DNA of 64,000 nt from Labyrinthula sp. Ha (Eukaryota > Sar > Bigyra > Labyrinthulida > Labyrinthulaceae): NCBI GenBank assembly GCA_015227615.1, contig JAALGZ010000037.1:186001-250000 (forward strand), written 5' to 3'. This document shows, piece after piece, positions 1-11,972 of the stretch (the stretch's first letter is position 1; each line of letters opens with the position of its first letter). The notes below the pieces were generated by a model. It was not told the DNA's origin. It saw nothing but the letters and a program-made list of their open reading frames with translations, and made no database searches. Position numbers and translations under genes: made by a program.

Positions 1-1261
1 ACACAAAACCTGCAAGTTACACAGCACAAAAGGTCTTAATCGCTGCCGAATATGCTTCTATCAATATTACTCCAGTAACTGAAGTGACTGACAAAAAAAT
101 CAAAGAATTATCTGCCCTCGCAACAGTATTTCTGTCCTCTTTTTTCTTATCCCTTAGCTTCCTGTCCTAGAAACACCAGAAGGAACATTAGTTAACTCAA
201 ATGCAATTTCTCAATACGTTTCTCTCAAATCTTCAAGCCCAGAAAAGCTTCTTGGCTCAACACCTTTTCAAAAGGCTCAAATTCAATCCTGGATCGAGTT
301 CTCTGGAAACGAAGTTGAAGTTCCTGCTGTAGTTTCTACCTATTCTTTAATCGGATGGATGAAAATGTCTCAAGTAAAATAAATGTCCTCTTTTATTTAC
401 TTTTAGGTGCCTTTTGAAAAAGCAAGAAAAGATTTAAACAAGGCAATGTCAACTCTTGAATCCCACCTTAAATCCCGCACCTTTCTTGTAGGCGAAGGCA
501 TCTCCTTGGCAGACATTACTCTTGCAGCAGCTCTTGTTCTCCCGTTCAAAGTATTGTTTGATGCAAAGAATAGAAAAACTTTTACTAGTGTTACAAGATG
601 GTTCAAAACTTGTGTTAATCAACCAGAGTTTAAAGCAGTTCTTGGAAATGAACAACTTTGTGTTAAATCTCTTGCACCTGCTGGTTCTCAAAAATCTGCA
701 CCTAAATCAAAGAAGAAAGTAGAGAAAAAAGCTGAAAAGAAAGCTGCACCTGCTCCTCCGGCACCAAAGAAAAAAGAAAAGCATTACGCAGAACTTCTTC
801 CAAAGCCTACTATGGTTCTTGATGAGTGGAAAAGACAGTACTCAAATGCTGGGGATGATTGCTATAAGGTAATGCCTTGGTTTTGGGAGAATTTGGATTA
901 CAATGGGTACTCGATCTTTTTCGCAGATTATAAATATGCTGATGAACTTGAAGTTGAGTTTATGATTTCTAATCTTGTTGGTGGATTTGTTCAGAGATGT
1001 GATGAAATTAGAAAATACGCATTTGGTACTCTTCAAATTTTAAAGGCGAAAGATGGAAATAAATTTCAGATTAAGGGAGCGTGGTTGTTTAGAGGAGATA
1101 GTGAGAAGATGATGTTGGATGCTAATCCAGATGGAGAGACTTATGAGTGGGTAAAAGCTGATCTAAAGAGTGAAGTAGACAAGAAGAAAATCGAAGACTT
1201 GTGGTGTGCATGGGAAGAAATTGACGGCATGCTCATCACAGACTGCAAAGTTTTTAAATAA
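1..1261 (+). CDS. Translation elongation factor eEF1B gamma subunit, 5' partial
   Basis: Gamma subunit of the eEF1B exchange complex, which recharges eEF1A with GTP during translation. The reading frame is already open at base 3, so the start lies outside the window. About 397 residues are visible: the end of a GST N-terminal domain, a GST C-terminal domain (around bases 230-700), a Lys/Ala/Pro-rich linker (bases 690-790) and the conserved EF1G domain (from KPTMVLDEW, with MPWFWENLDYNGYSIFF, to the TAA at 1259-1261). Two introns are needed to keep the frame: 126-157 (32 nt) and 374-406 (33 nt). Both begin with GTA, end with TAG and carry the same internal TGTCCTCTTTT. Family identity is firm and the splice sites are strongly supported by frame and conservation. 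Confidence 0.95.
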
Positions 1262-1395
1262 GCTTTAGAACCATTTTCTTACTTTATTAAACTTCCTTCA
1301 CAAATAAAATATTACGAGACTAAAGAAGTATTTGTGCATCATCATGGAGCAAAATTCAACATATGACAAGTTTGAGTTGGTTTATTCAACAGCGT

Positions 1396-3713
1396 TCAAC
1401 CTTCTGTTTCCATAACTTGTTCTTCCTCAGGCGGTTTTTCGTAAATATCCTCTTTATTGGTTTCCATCAAAGCTTTTACGTGGAAATATCCAGATTTAGC
1501 AAAACTAGACATCACCCCACAATTTATTTTATATCCACCCTCTAATACACTAATTACTCGTCCTTCACATCTTTTATTTGCAACCTTCACAATCTCACTA
1601 GTTATCCAATAATATTCAGCTTCAGTTAAACCAATATAGCCCATGTTAATTTCGTCCTTTTCATGTGCATCAAATCCAGCTGATATAAAAATTAAATCTG
1701 GATCAAATTCATCTAACGCAGGTAGAATAGACTGTTCAAAATCCTTTCTCCATTCTTCCCGATCTTTATTTTCTCGCCCAACGTCTACGATTAAAGGCTC
1801 CTTTCGCTCACCTTCTTCTAGATTTGAAAACGTTCGACCAGAATGAGGATAAAATGTCCCTAATCTATGTTTAAACCTTGATTTTTGAAACTCTGGTAGC
1901 TTATTCATTTCTGGCATCCTCAATCCAAATCCATGGACTGACACGAACATCACATTATCTTTATCATTCTCGTTCAACCATGGTTTGTATTTTTCAAACT
2001 CCATGTTCAAACCTGAAAAATCAAGGGTGTTTTCTCCTAAATTATACCCAAATGGTCCTATTTTTCTTTCTCTTTGAAACGCATCGTTCTTAATTTCCAC
2101 TTTTTTTTTCCATGGAACTAACTTTCGAACACAATCTTCCGTTCCATTACCATGATGGACATCAAAATCAACAATCGCAACTTTTCTTATTTTATCTCTA
2201 AACATATTCATTGCATAACTTGCTCCAATAGCAACATTATTCAATAAACAAAACCCATGACTTCCAACATCATTCGCATCATCTCCGCAAACTTTTCCCT
2301 GAACACCTGAATGATGTCCAGGTGGTCTCACACAACAAAATACATTACGTATTTTAGTATCTACTCCATCAGCAGAAACAAACTCATCAAAATCTGAAGG
2401 TTCTCTAACTTTTCCTGTTTGCTTTGAATTTGACTCAATTTTTCTCCGTTTGTTTTCATGAGAATCACTATTCTTCATGAGTAAGTCTACTGCTAAACAA
2501 GTTGATCCAGCAGCATATAAAGCAGCTTCAAAGCTTTTTTGACTCACAGCTGTATCTCCATCTAATTGTCCAATCTCATCGTCTTCCAAACCTACATGTA
2601 AATCTTGAAAAAAATTGTACCACGACAGTAATCACGAACACTCTTAACATACATCCAGTCATGTACTCTTAGGATATCACCAATTTCCGCTTTCCTTCCT
2701 AAGATATATTTTACTTTTTGGTTCATTGAAGAGGACCTAAGAGTTCCAGAATCTATTGAGAGTAGAGAGCGAACTCGATTTGGATTCTCTGATGGAGGTT
2801 GGGATTCTGGATGGTGTGTTTTATGCTCCAAAGAGGAAGGATGACTTATTATTGCGGTAAAACTATTCTGTATTTTTGGTGTTTTTATAGCTTGAGGATT
2901 AGATGAAGCCATAGAAGTATAAATATGATACATTTCGGATGAATTCTTCAGCGCAACTTGAACTGGATTTAGTCCAAAAATATCTTCTATTTCAAGTAAA
3001 GCATCTAAATTTGCCCCTTCAAGTTCTAAATTTTCATTAAGAACTAAAAAAGCTTCTTTTAAATTAAACTCTGCTATTGTATGAAATAAATTTCTGTTGA
3101 GATCATCCAACTCCAATAAGACTTCTTTGTCTTTCTTCAATTTTAAGAGACTTTGAAAACATTCAAGTCCTGCACCTTTTCTTGCTGGTACAGCTGCAAC
3201 ATGTAAACAAAGATGTAGCACAGGACCATGTTCAGTTGGTGCAAAGTCCTTTAGCTCCTCTGATTGAAAAATATCTACTAAGATCTTCAAGAATTCCAAA
3301 TTTCCGGAAAGAATTATTAAATGCAAAGGTGTTAAACCGTCTTCATTCCTTTGTTCCAGTCGCAATAGACGAAGATTAACTGTTTCGTTTTGCTCTCGTT
3401 CGACATTCGTTTCATCTAATGTGTCCGTTTGTTTACTTTCTTGGTTGATTTTTGAGAGAAGAGATTTAAACGTCTCCAAGTCGTTATCGAGAACAGCTGT
3501 ATGGATTGGATAAGAAATTCTTGATGATACCGTGCTAGTGGAGTTAAACTGTTGGTCTCCAGCAGAGTAGACTGAGTTATCGGAATCTTCGGAGTTTTCG
3601 GTTGCTTGAGGAATAACGGTTTCTGCGTTAACAACTTGCTCATCACTAAAAATATAAAACGAAGAAATTAAGTACGTTTGTCCATTAGATCCTGTAGACC
3701 AATCCTCATCCAT
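1396..3713 (-). CDS. Ankyrin-repeat histone deacetylase (class II-like), two introns
   Basis: Zinc-dependent lysine deacetylase with an N-terminal ankyrin region. Two apparent minus-strand frames (3713-2592 and 2589-1396) join through a 29-nt intron at 2592-2620. The splice restores ILRVHDWMYV..DYCRG-LEDDEIGQLDGDT, the normal start of an HDAC fold. A second intron of 30 nt at 3646-3675 is in frame and stop-free. Removing it deletes an out-of-place hydrophobic stretch (YLISSFYIFS). The spliced protein is about 752 aa. Ankyrin-like repeats include DGLTPLHLIILSGNLEFLKIL. HDAC motifs include RPPGHHS, DFDVHHGNGTED, SVHGFG and FISAGFDAH, so the catalytic histidines and metal-binding Asp/His are present. 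An acidic tail follows. The start ATG lies 132 bp from a double copy of the window's shared promoter motif. Chromatin or cytoplasmic substrates cannot be told apart from sequence. Confidence 0.9.
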
Positions 3714-3844
3714 TCCCTATAAGTTGAAATTAATCTTCAAAAATACCAAGGCCGCGGCCTTCTCCTCCACTTCTTTCTTATCCATTTCTTTAAACTGTAT
3801 CCTACGAGATACGTAAATTTATTCACAAACGTCTACGCAAATTC

Positions 3845-3876
3845 AATTGCCCAAAATATTAATTGCCCAAAATAGT
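3845..3876. promoter_or_regulatory. Tandem double copy of AATTGCCCAAAATATT motif
   Basis: Two back-to-back 16-bp units, AATTGCCCAAAATATT and AATTGCCCAAAATAGT, lie about 20 bp before the ATG at 3894 and 132 bp upstream of the divergent ankyrin-HDAC gene. The same core occurs near 21218 and 24576, each time upstream of a gene start. Role as a promoter element is inferred from position only. Confidence 0.6.
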
Positions 3877-3893
3877 TGAAAACAAAATTGAAA

Positions 3894-4079
3894 ATGTGGA
3901 AGGGAATAAGAAGAATTGGACAGCTTGCTGCTGTACGCAATGCTGCGCCACAAGAACTGCAATTTGGGTATGTGAATGTTATTGAAGCAAGTAGTGTTTT
4001 TAAGAAAAGAAAGAAGAAAATGAATAAGCACAAGCAAAGAAAGCGGCGAAAGGCTGAAAAACGGGCAAAAAACAGATAA
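3894..4079 (+). CDS. Small mitoribosomal protein mS38-like (Cox24/AURKAIP1 C-terminal motif)
   Basis: A 61-residue, very basic protein. The last 28 residues (SVFKKRKKKMNKHKQRKRRK and beyond) match the signature of mS38, the mitochondrial small-subunit protein known as Cox24/QRI5 in yeast and AURKAIP1 in animals: an SV-x-x-KRK start, an M-(N/K)-KHK core and a run of Arg/Lys. Members bind rRNA at the decoding region of the mitoribosome. The first 25 residues are rich in Arg and Ala without acids, as expected for a matrix-targeting peptide. The start was placed at ATG 3894; upstream in-frame TTG codons are not needed. The gene is short but the motif is distinctive. It sits between two minus-strand genes and has its own promoter-like double motif. 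Confidence 0.8.
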   Translation: MWKGIRRIGQLAAVRNAAPQELQFGYVNVIEASSVFKKRKKKMNKHKQRKRRKAEKRAKNR

Positions 4080-4107
4080 AAAAGTTATACACTCGGTCAA
4101 TAAAAAC

Positions 4108-4983
4108 TTAAAATTCATGATATTCAATTTCGGGAACAGTAACACCTTTATACTTTCTATTTCCTCTGTTCAGGGTGGGAAATTTATTTCTTATACTTCT
4201 TCTACTTAATTTACTCGAACTTGTGCGTTTCTTTCTTGGTGAACCCACATCAACATCTTCTAATTGATTCCTTGGTTTACCTTTCCTAACTCCACTTGGT
4301 GCAAATTGAAGCGCTAAACTTTCTGTAGATGTTGAATATTTATTTGAAAACTGTTGAGGTAACTTATTTCGTCTTGAGCTCAAGTTAAAAGGCATTAGAA
4401 TCCTTGCAAGAGAACGCCTTGGTGGAGTTTTATACCCAACAAGAGTTTCAGAGTCATTAAATCCATATTTTTGGTCCATTGCTTTTAATTTTTCTTTATC
4501 TCTTCGTAAAATTGCTGTTGTATTTGTTGTTTCAACACTATACCTTGAAAGAGACTTATCAAAACGTGTTGGTTTTTCTTTTTTTTCCTCTTGTTTCAGC
4601 ACGGGAAAAGGTTGGTACATAGGTGTTGCGTTGGGTTTAGCTAACTTGTAGTGCCGTTTATTTTCTTGTGGTATAACAGTATTTTTTGAAGGGTGTGTGT
4701 TATTTGCACGGTGTCCAGAGTCTTGCTTATCGTAATGTGGTATTACTCCACTAAGATCTGTAACAACTGAACCAGGTGGAGCACTTGGAGGATTTCCGTA
4801 AGGTGCTATAGCATTTGGGTTTGGTAAAGTTAGATTTCGAAGCATTGGCAAGTATTCTTGTTCATGTCTATCTCTGCTTCTTTCGTCGCGAGACAAACTA
4901 CGAGACAACGCAGTTACAAATAATTTAAACTTTCCTAAGCACCCACCTGGAGGATTTGGGTTTTCAGCTTGGTATTCTGACAT
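4108..4983 (-). CDS. Unknown basic, low-complexity protein
   Basis: Open frame of 291 codons with an ATG start and no detectable intron. I do not recognise a family. The protein is rich in Ser, Arg, Lys, Asn and Pro, with no membrane segment and no strong predicted fold. It has a short N-terminal hydrophobic-basic stretch after GGCLGKFKLFVTAL, an acidic patch LEDVDVG followed by PRKKRTSSSKLSRRS, which could act as a nuclear localisation signal, and many Ser/Thr-Pro or Arg-x-x-Ser sites. Codon use resembles the neighbouring genes, so it is probably a real, fast-evolving gene. It converges with the mS38-like gene, leaving only 28 bp between the stops. Confidence 0.6.
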   Translation of the reverse strand: MSEYQAENPNPPGGCLGKFKLFVTALSRSLSRDERSRDRHEQEYLPMLRNLTLPNPNAIAPYGNPPSAPPGSVVTDLSGVIPHYDKQDSGHRANNTHPSKNTVIPQENKRHYKLAKPNATPMYQPFPVLKQEEKKEKPTRFDKSLSRYSVETTNTTAILRRDKEKLKAMDQKYGFNDSETLVGYKTPPRRSLARILMPFNLSSRRNKLPQQFSNKYSTSTESLALQFAPSGVRKGKPRNQLEDVDVGSPRKKRTSSSKLSRRSIRNKFPTLNRGNRKYKGVTVPEIEYHEF

Positions 4984-7900
4984 TCTCTGTTATGTTTATA
5001 TGTGATGAGAACCTTTAAAGGGAGTACGAATGGAGTTTTAGTTTTTGTTCGAATAACGTGTTGTTCCGAATATATGGTTTGCTCCCGAAGGAAAAAAAAA
5101 TGTGATACGGAAATCTGATACAGTAATATCACATTGTAGTAAATATTTACTATGGCTTTTTTTATCCTCATCGGTTTATTGATAATAGGGAACAAAAAAA
5201 ACAAGAACTGAATAATAACAAGTATTGTCTTGAAACATCTCGAGAAAAGTTCATATCTTGTATATTGAGAACTGACAGTAGTGTTTCCCTTGTTATGAAG
5301 CACACTAAGACTCTTCTCTTGCTACCAAGGGGGTTCCCTAAGCCATTACATTATTTTCTGATATTTTTAAGGGTAAAATGTGTTTTTATAACATTATGAT
5401 ATCTTCATGGAATTTTATTGTTGCAGTATGTAAATAATCTCTGTCCGTAAGTTTACAATTCCTTGTATCTCTTTCAAAGGTGAGAACTTTTAGAAACAAT
5501 GATCTCAACAAAAATTAATACTTTTAATTTACCTTGTGACAGGTGAGTTGAACTGAATAAAAATATTGCTGATTTCTGACATTAGATTTTAATATTGCTT
5601 TGGTTGTATTCTACAAATTAACCGAAGCTGAAAACTTGTTCGTCAACAATAAGCTCGGTACAAACACTTCACAGCTTCAAGAGGACAGGATGCGCACATA
5701 CTAAATTGCCCTCAAGTGTTTATTTTAAGGCTTGAACTAAATATAACCCTTACTGTTGAGAACCTAAAGAGATACAAGATGCTATCACTGGTATTGTCTA
5801 TTGCAGCTTTGCAGGAAAATAATGTAATCCAAAATAGCCATTTATCAAATACATTGAGTATTCCTAAGTTAGTTTTCTTGCAGAAGCTTGCTCTGCCAGT
5901 TGAAACTAACCAATGCTGAAGGGAAGTCCTTGAAATAATTTGAAAATCAACTACCAGTGTTCAATCTGTGTTTCTTTCAATGCAATTGTCTCGTTCAATA
6001 TATACTATTATATCACATTGTCCCGAGACAAAAACAAATTAACAAAAAGTCGAGACACTAAAAAAAATCTCTTGAAATACTTTGTTGCCAGAACTGAAGC
6101 CTTGAATTAGCCCACTGCTTGTTGCCCATTGGGCTACCCAAAGAAAGCAACAATATTTATACAAATACTGGTTGCGTAATAGCGACAACTTGCTACTTGT
6201 TTATCTTCTTGTTGTCTACGAAGGATATAAAATGAGCGATACTTAGAAATAGCTATTAATAGACAGAGAATGCGAACCTAATGGTATTGAAATTTCCTTC
6301 GCAGAATTTCTCGATAATATGTTGATTTTATCATAACAGTAAATAACTGTGAGTTCAATACCTTTGCTACTTGTTACCTAGCAGATCTTACTAGAATTAC
6401 AGTCTAACACAGTAGCATCAGTCCCAAAACATGGTCAGAATACAACAAATCAGATTAGTTCCGAACTCCTCCTTTTAAAACCAACTGTAAGTAATTGGTG
6501 CGAGTAAGTTAGAATACACACTCAGCTTTCAAGAAAAATTATATTGTTAATAGATTTATTTAGTTTAAAACACTTTTTACCTCACATTCTTTTGCTTAAG
6601 TTCACTATGCATAGTTTTTGCACCATATAAAAAAACTATTATACTCGATGCGTGTAAGCTTTGCAGTCATGCACGATGAGAGTACCATTGATTTTCTTGT
6701 ATCTGTTCTGACAATAACGTTTTTCAATACAGGATTTATGGAAATTCTTTTGTTGCACCATATGGAATATTTTCCTTCCAACTAGTACTTGTTTAAGGGC
6801 ACTCATCAATCCAAGAAATAATGATCAATCTTAAATCTTGAAACTAAAGGTAAAACAACTTATATTAGATGGGTTAACTGAAGCTAGCAGATTGATATTC
6901 TGTCAATAAATCAGAGAAACACTACTTTGGAATGTGCAGTCTCCAAGTGAATACTAGGTCGTAGAAGACAAAACTGAATCCTCTGGGCCTCAGTTCTATA
7001 CACTGGTTGTGTCTAGAAAATGAGTCTGCTCTATTACCCCTTTCAAAATGAAACACTATTAAGTCTCTAATGAAATTTATTTTCATCTTTATGAGCGAGT
7101 TTAGTACAGAAAACGGTATCTTCTGCTAGGAAGTAAAATAGATTCTGTAGTAGCTAACGCTCAGAATACGGGTTTTTAAGGCTGAGCCAAGAATGCGACC
7201 AACCCTATCCAGGCTTATTGATTATGATTAACCAAAGCTTTCGTGCAATACATAGAGTTGAACATGCTTCAGATGAGTTTTCAAAGTCAAAACCATCTCT
7301 AACCTCAACATCATAGCGAAGTTTATCTCCCCTGCCAGGTTGCATACCTCTTAACCAAACTGCAGCGTAGCTGTGTCTGAGTATGTAGAAAAGGCCAAGA
7401 ATGTAACCGTGGAAAACCATAATGATTAACCCCCAATGAATTATTTTGAAGCAAGCATAGTGAGGATACTTCCTTTTACCTTTAGAGATGCAATTTGAGC
7501 TTTTAAGTTTTCGTGCATATCAATATCAGTATAATTGGGGAAAATAGTGTCTACATATTTCAGTTCTACTCAACCATTTTTACAGGGTTCAATGCGGTGC
7601 TTTTTAAAGCACCTATGCTCTAAAGATAAGACTCGACTGATAGGATAGACGGATGGAGTTATAATACTCAACTTAGAGATTCTTGCACCATTCATTGATA
7701 ATTACATGGAAACGGTGGTTCGCTCTAATATATTGTTCAGCTAGACATGTGCTTAACAAATTTGAAAGCGTCTTTCTTTATCTCGCTCAGAGGTATTCCT
7801 ATCATCTTGTATTTTACAAGACAGAAAAGTATAAAGAGCTATCATAATACCTACAAAAGAAACACAAAAAATACTTCGGAATAAACTGAGCTACCACCTA

Positions 7901-10900
7901 TGCTAGTTACTGAAAAGATTTCGTTCTCCTTTAGCTAAAACAATAATCTCGCACATCGAAACCATGCTAGTTTTTTTTTGAGTAAAAAGATAGTGAAAAG
8001 TTCAGATATTTGTAGAAAGCCATGGTGAAAAAATGATTCCTAAAGGACTGATTTAAGCTTTTCTTTGATAATTGTGTCTTACCAGCTCAAAATTAGAGTA
8101 TTTTACTGTTTTCCACCAATAGGTATCATATTTCTAACTGGAATTCATTTTTTTCTGAGAATGATTATTTCTTGCTTATTTCTGAATTCTAGAAGGTTAT
8201 CAGTGCTTCTAGTTTACTAAAACTATTATTTTGTGTAATCTGTCTTACTACGATGCCCGCTATATATAATTTCTTATTGAAATAATTCAAACTCCATTGA
8301 ATATATAAAAAATGCAGATTGGCTAGAACTTAAACAAAAGTGTGAGCTAAGTAGTGCTTCATAACCAGAGGTCTCGTTGACCATATCTTGTTTTATGCAA
8401 ATTGTGTTTATGACTACAATACTGATTATTTTATACTAACGGTATTATTTTAACCTGGAAAAGGTAATGTCTTAGTAGAGTTCAACAAGCACCCTCCTTA
8501 ATCTTGCTCTAATATCTGCCTAAGAGCAAGAGATAAAAACAACTGTGCTGTGACTAAGGAGCCAAACAAGCTTAGCACAAAGGTTAAATTATTAAGAAAA
8601 CTGTTGTTTGAAGTCAGAGAAAATGTACCCTATTAGCAAGTTTTGCACCCAATACTAAACTTTTTTGCATTTTACTCTAAACCAAATTGCAGCTATTAGA
8701 ACACGGCTTGTTGAATAAGTCAAAGTAAAGAAAATAGTGTTTTTTGTGTTGTTTCATCTATTTTTATACTTCAAACTAGCATTACTGCAAGGTAACGGTT
8801 GACTCACTTGTAGTGATGAGAGAGTTCAGAGGAAACCAAATTCTAATTTCTTTTCCTCAATCATTCTTGTCTTTTTCAAAGTAAAGAGAAACAGAAGCGA
8901 GAGTATCCCTAATATATGGACCGGAATAGAATTCAATCTTACTGTAACTGTAGTTTTCTTGTATTGGAAAAGAAATTCAATAAGTCAATCCAATCAATTT
9001 ATTTGAGGGCGCACCTGCTGAAAAAAGTCAAATTTTATAGGATACAAACTCTTTATCAAAAAAAAACTGTGGCATAATTAAGACATGCAAGATAATAACG
9101 CCTTCACATCAAATGTTAATAGACATATTGCTCTGTTCCGATATGTGTAAAATTAGCTCTATTTGGCTTTCATTGTTGACAGGCTGTAGTGCATATCTAA
9201 CGAAAGGGTGAGAGCAGAGTTCAACCTTCTGGCACATGTAGAAGGAAACAGACTTTGATTCCATCTTGTGTTAGCCTCAGCTCCAAGAGAACCAGCATTA
9301 TGTGGTAAGAGTCTTCAAGAGTCGAGGCTGACGGTAAATCAAAATGCAAATCCTAAAACCATTTATCAAAACTCGCTAAAAAGGGTATATCACAGTTAGG
9401 GAAAAGTTTTATCCAAAACTACTCTGAAGAAAGTCCAAGAACCTTTAGGTGAGGGGCTAGAACAGTTGATTTTTTTTGTGTCAAAATCAAAATCTCTTAG
9501 CCTAACAGGAATAAAAAAAATTTTTTTCTTGGGGGGGGGGCTACTCGGAGGTTGGAAACGCTTCGGTCTTCTAAGGAGGATATAACGGACCCAAAACCCT
9601 TTCTTGCGTCATGTGAGACTTGAACCCAGTAAAACAACATCCCGGCACGTTTTCTTGCCATGGCATTGAAAACTTGAACTACTAATACTCCACGGAGCCA
9701 ATCATTCAAAGCTAAGTACCTTACCTATAAGGCCTTGACGACTTGGGGGATCCATGGGGCAGGAATAAAAGTCTACCTACGTAAATGAAAAGAAACACGT
9801 CTGACACCTAGAGCGCTGTGAAGCATATTGTCCACGAGACAAACCAGCAGCAGTTACGAAACAAGAATCCCTGACACTTGTGACTAAAATTACCAGCGCT
9901 TCATAAAGAACGAAAGCAAGATGTATGTTTCCTAAGAAAGCCCTAAAACCTAGTCCACAATGTAGTGTTGAGCTATTCCGATAGTTTTGAAAATTAGAAC
10001 TACTTTTCTTTACAATAAAATATCGCTCTTACTAATGCTTCTTACAGCTCTTTGCCGTTTACTAAGAACCTAGATTTGAAGAACTACTGCTATGAATATA
10101 ACTTCAAGCGTATATTGCAAGATACTTGATGCAATTTTAGTACAGTAGAGGGAACCCAAAACTAGATCTTCAGGAACCAACTTTTGTGGAGTGAGAACAG
10201 AGCACTTCAAGTTAGCGAAGAGCATCAGCAAGTTTTTGGATTCACTAAAAGATGTTGAATTCTCTTACCTTCTAATCAAATACAGGATAAAAAGAGCGAC
10301 TCAGCAAAAAAGTTATGTTACCCGGTGCATTAAGTTGGCAGTCATGATAACAAATTATGAAAAGCTAGAAGAACGAAATCAATTAAGATACCACTCGTTT
10401 AGAAACAGCTCAGGAGCAACGATTAATGAAAGTGATGGTACAATCCTTGCGGTCAAGTGAACAGAAAGATGAAAAAGCTCAACAGTGGTCGAGGGCAACT
10501 TGTTTTTGCGAGGCATAAGAACAAAAAAATAAGTTCGATGGGTTGCTTTCTAGACCATACCATTAAGACAAAAGAAGGAAAGCAATATGGGGTTCCGTAA
10601 TGGAATCGCAGCATTGCCGCTTGTCTTGGATTTAAAAGATACAAACATTAATACAATGGTGATGAGTGCCAATAGAATTAATACAGAGAAACATTAATGT
10701 AAACTGAGGTCTAGGTAGCACCTGTAAACTTTGATACTCAAGGTGAAAAGAAAAGGAACTTTAAACTTTAAATAAAACTTGGAATTTTGGTTATAATTTC
10801 TTACGAGATGTTGAAAATATAATTATCTATACGTCATTGGAGCAAAAAGATGTGTCTGCAGTAAGAGCTGGTTCCATTTCCAACATTGGAGCAGTGTCTT

Positions 10901-11972
10901 TGCCTCAGCTTTGCCTCGCACAAACATACTCTCAACCTCCACCGTAAAATTGCACTCTTCAACCGCCTTAGCAACGAATAACTATTAGAAAAACTCTTAA
11001 AAGGTTAAAATTATGACCTAACAAAAATTAAATCCCACATCATTGCAAAATGAAGCTTCTCACTGAACACCATTTTCCAAGTCATTGTATCGTTATGAAG
11101 TTTTGCATTATTGGTTATTAAAATAATTAGATATAAATGATTGGGTAGTTTAATTAATATGATTGGATGCACACAATGATCAAAAAGGTCAAGAAAAACA
11201 ATCCAACAGAATAAGAATTAATCACAAAAGAGAGAGAAAATACAAGTTAACCAGTTCAAGAGTTAAAAGCACAAGAGAGACCAAGAGATACCATAAGTCA
11301 AGTTAAAGGAAAGACTTAGAACACGCGTGAACCTATCCCACTGAAGAAGTCAAGATACCAGTGGCGATCTACCATCTGGAAAATGTTTAGAATCTATAAC
11401 CTGGTTGAACCTAATATGAATCTTGCCAAAAAAGAAGAATAGCTCTAGACATTCTTGAGTTATTTATACCTATAACATAAGTTTCAAAACTCTTTTTCTT
11501 TTGCATTTAAGATAGAGAAGAAGAGATATTCTTTCTTAGTTCTTCTATCTATATTTTCCTCTTAGTAGACAAAAACTTTATTTCCCCAAATACAATTTTC
11601 TAGAAATTTCTTTTTCATTTGCTGGTACAGTTTTTTCTCCACGCTGTATCCCAGATATAACTCTTCACGATATTATTTAGAATAATTTATGCTATTCACG
11701 ATTATCATGTATTCACAAACGCTTTTTTCTGATCGTCATCTTTCGGCGTTCTTATCACCCCTAAGAAATTACCAGAAATCATTATTTAAACCACCACCTT
11801 AACATAAATCAATTACTCTATGCATTTTACAGAATACATACCATAATTAATTTTAACATAGAGATAACTTTGAATTTATAAGGCCATATAGCCCATATAT
11901 ATTTCGTATATTCATATTAATCGAAAGAAGAAAAGTTTCGTTCCTCACTAAAAAAGAAGAGAAGAAAACATC
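4984..11972. other. Gene-poor stretch of about 7 kb
   Basis: No conserved protein could be recognised on either strand; open frames are under 125 codons and lack family motifs. Composition is AT-rich and complex rather than simple repeat. The interval around 9.1-9.95 kb is noticeably richer in G and C and contains a poly-G run at 9531-9540 and a tRNA-derived SINE candidate. The first 300 bp should hold the promoter of the minus-strand gene starting at 4983, and the last 100 bp that of the zinc-finger gene at 11973. Decayed genes of the kind seen at 52 kb may be hidden here and could be missed by eye. Confidence 0.5.
9505..9742 (-). repeat. tRNA-Ser-derived SINE candidate
   Basis: Read on the minus strand from 9742, the sequence begins like a tRNA. 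It has a box A match (AGGCCTTATAGG), a loop TTTGAAT with a UGA anticodon at the proper place, a long variable arm CTCCGTGGAG as in serine tRNAs, and a box B match (AGTTCAAGTTTTC). The anticodon stem is poorly paired and the 3' acceptor does not close, so it is not a working tRNA. A second box-B-like GGGTTCAAGTCTC follows near 9615-9630. The body ends in a C10 run and A-rich/T-rich tail near 9510-9540. The structure fits a tRNA-headed SINE; a lone decayed tRNA pseudogene is the alternative. Confidence 0.4.

Noticed and set aside
4935-5303. 122-codon minus-strand frame overlapping the start of the unknown basic protein gene
   Set aside because: Hydrophobic, F/I/K-biased sequence from AT-rich promoter DNA with no motif; it overlaps a better gene in another frame.
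7205-7420. 71-codon minus-strand frame with protein-like middle
   Set aside because: Local GC is a little higher, but there is no family motif or splice-compatible neighbour.
10191-10460. 89-codon plus-strand frame
   Set aside because: No family motif, no neighbouring gene signals, and length is possible by chance in this much DNA.
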